Of a stretch of 64,000 bases of DNA, positions 63,354 to 64,000 are shown in pieces; the stretch's first letter is position 1; each line of letters opens with the position of its first letter. The notes below the pieces were generated by a model. That model worked only from the letters and a program-made list of their open reading frames with translations, had not been told where the DNA came from and did not search any database. Origin of the DNA: an uncultured Desulfobacteraceae bacterium. GTDB lineage: Bacteria > Desulfobacterota > Desulfobacteria > Desulfobacterales > UBA5852. The position numbers and the translations under genes are program-made. Location: positions 1 through 64,000 of the forward strand of contig CAJXSL010000011.1 in NCBI GenBank assembly GCA_913060875.1. Reading direction: 5' to 3'.

Positions 63354-64000
63354 TCGGCGTACCGTCCCTGGAAATAGTTCAGCAGGGTGTTCATCCCCAG
63401 GCTGATGGTGAGCAGCACGATGCCCAGTCCCACGGCAAGCACGAATTCCCCCTTGTCGTACTCCAGTGCCATGGCGGTGGTCATGGTGCGCGTAAAACCA
63501 CGGGCGTTGCCCCCCAGCATCATGCTGATGCCGATTTCGGATATGACACGACCGAAAGCGGCCACGGCCGCAGCCACAATACCGAAACGGGCTTCGCGCA
63601 AAACCGCCAGGGCGGTCTGCAGGTGATCGGCCCCCAGGGTCAGGGCCGTGCGGCGGTAGCGGTCGTCAATGCGGCTGAGAGCGGCAATGGTCAAGGCCGT
63701 AATCACCGGGAGAATCAGGATCACCTGGCCGATGATAATGGCGTTGGGCGTGTAGAGAAGGTTGAGCATGCCAAGCACACCCCGGCGCGCAATCACGGTG
63801 TACACCATGAGTCCGATAACCACGGTGGGCAGCGCCAGCAAGGTATTCAAAAGGGTGATCACCACCCGTTTGCCCCGAAACTGGTTGAAGCCGATCAGAA
63901 ACCCCAGGGGAACCCCCAATCCGCCGGCAAGGAGGGTGGAGGCGAGGCTCACCCGCAGGGAAAGCCCTACAATCTCCATGAGTTCCGGATCGGCGCCCAG
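63350..64000 (-). CDS. tupB: ABC transporter permease, tungstate type (partial, 5' end missing)
   Basis: The visible 216 codons give a permease with five hydrophobic segments and the TupB-like loop GGNARGFTRTMTTAMALEYDKGEF. The coupling loop is RRTALTLGADHLQTALAVLREARFG. The frame stays open to the window end (LGADPEL precedes the first Met at 63979), so the true start lies beyond 64000. The substrate-binding protein gene tupA is probably just outside. Confidence 0.85.
   Translation of the reverse strand: MGADPELMEIVGLSLRVSLASTLLAGGLGVPLGFLIGFNQFRGKRVVITLLNTLLALPTVVIGLMVYTVIARRGVLGMLNLLYTPNAIIIGQVILILPVITALTIAALSRIDDRYRRTALTLGADHLQTALAVLREARFGIVAAAVAAFGRVISEIGISMMLGGNARGFTRTMTTAMALEYDKGEFVLAVGLGIVLLTISLGMNTLLNYFQGRYAE

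Overview
The window reads as a chromosomal segment of a GC-rich, anaerobic Desulfobacterota bacterium, most likely a sulfate reducer of the Desulfosarcina/Desulfobacteraceae type. This is inferred from gene content and order: separate b and b' ATP synthase subunits behind a bactofilin gene, a small 2[4Fe-4S] ferredoxin, a tungstate-type ABC transporter, many Cys-rich Fe-S proteins and GEMM riboswitch usage. No rRNA, prophage, intact insertion sequence or CRISPR array is visible.

Layout. 1-9427 (minus strand) is one long housekeeping block: mreB-mreC-mreD-mrdA-rodA (rod shape), a bactofilin, then atpF'-atpF-atpH-atpA-atpG (F1Fo ATP synthase, cut by the window start). 9831-12022 holds a serine hydrolase and an LD-carboxypeptidase. 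12184-13700 is a small accessory cassette: an intact tRNA-Pro(GGG), a beta-barrel outer-membrane protein gene under a GEMM-I (c-di-GMP type) riboswitch, and a second, truncated copy of the tRNA 3' half with its terminator. 14134-24688 (plus strand) is a catabolic cluster: a five-gene oligopeptide/opine-type ABC importer, the two halves of the eukaryotic-type lysine/saccharopine enzyme as separate genes, an XRE regulator fused to a TRAP-type (DctP) binding domain, and an MmgE/PrpD enzyme. 24984-27538 is a tightly overlapping polyamine operon (speD, speE, ornithine/lysine decarboxylase).

27640-35854 contains an ABC-2 exporter, a small Cys protein, an HTH/Fe-S protein, a phosphatase, an orphan DNA methyltransferase and a PiT-PhoU phosphate transporter. 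36117-48830 contains lysS, a hybrid histidine kinase, a ParA/small-partner pair, an HD-GYP response regulator, an SDR, HMG-CoA lyase, a glycosyltransferase with a methyltransferase, and a CoA-transferase. 48917-64000 contains a methyltransferase, ftsK, rnj, a VWA-OmpA lipoprotein, ferredoxin, a CysK-CysRS-like fusion coupled to an unknown gene, tmk, a YhaM-type nuclease, surE and a tungstate-type ABC transporter that runs off the window end.

The most unusual items are the cysteine synthase fused to a cysteinyl-tRNA synthetase-like domain that has lost its KMSKS motif, the XRE-DctP fusion inside the saccharopine cluster, and the riboswitch-controlled porin-like gene bracketed by tRNA-derived direct repeats. 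Several families of dispersed intergenic palindromes also recur through the window.
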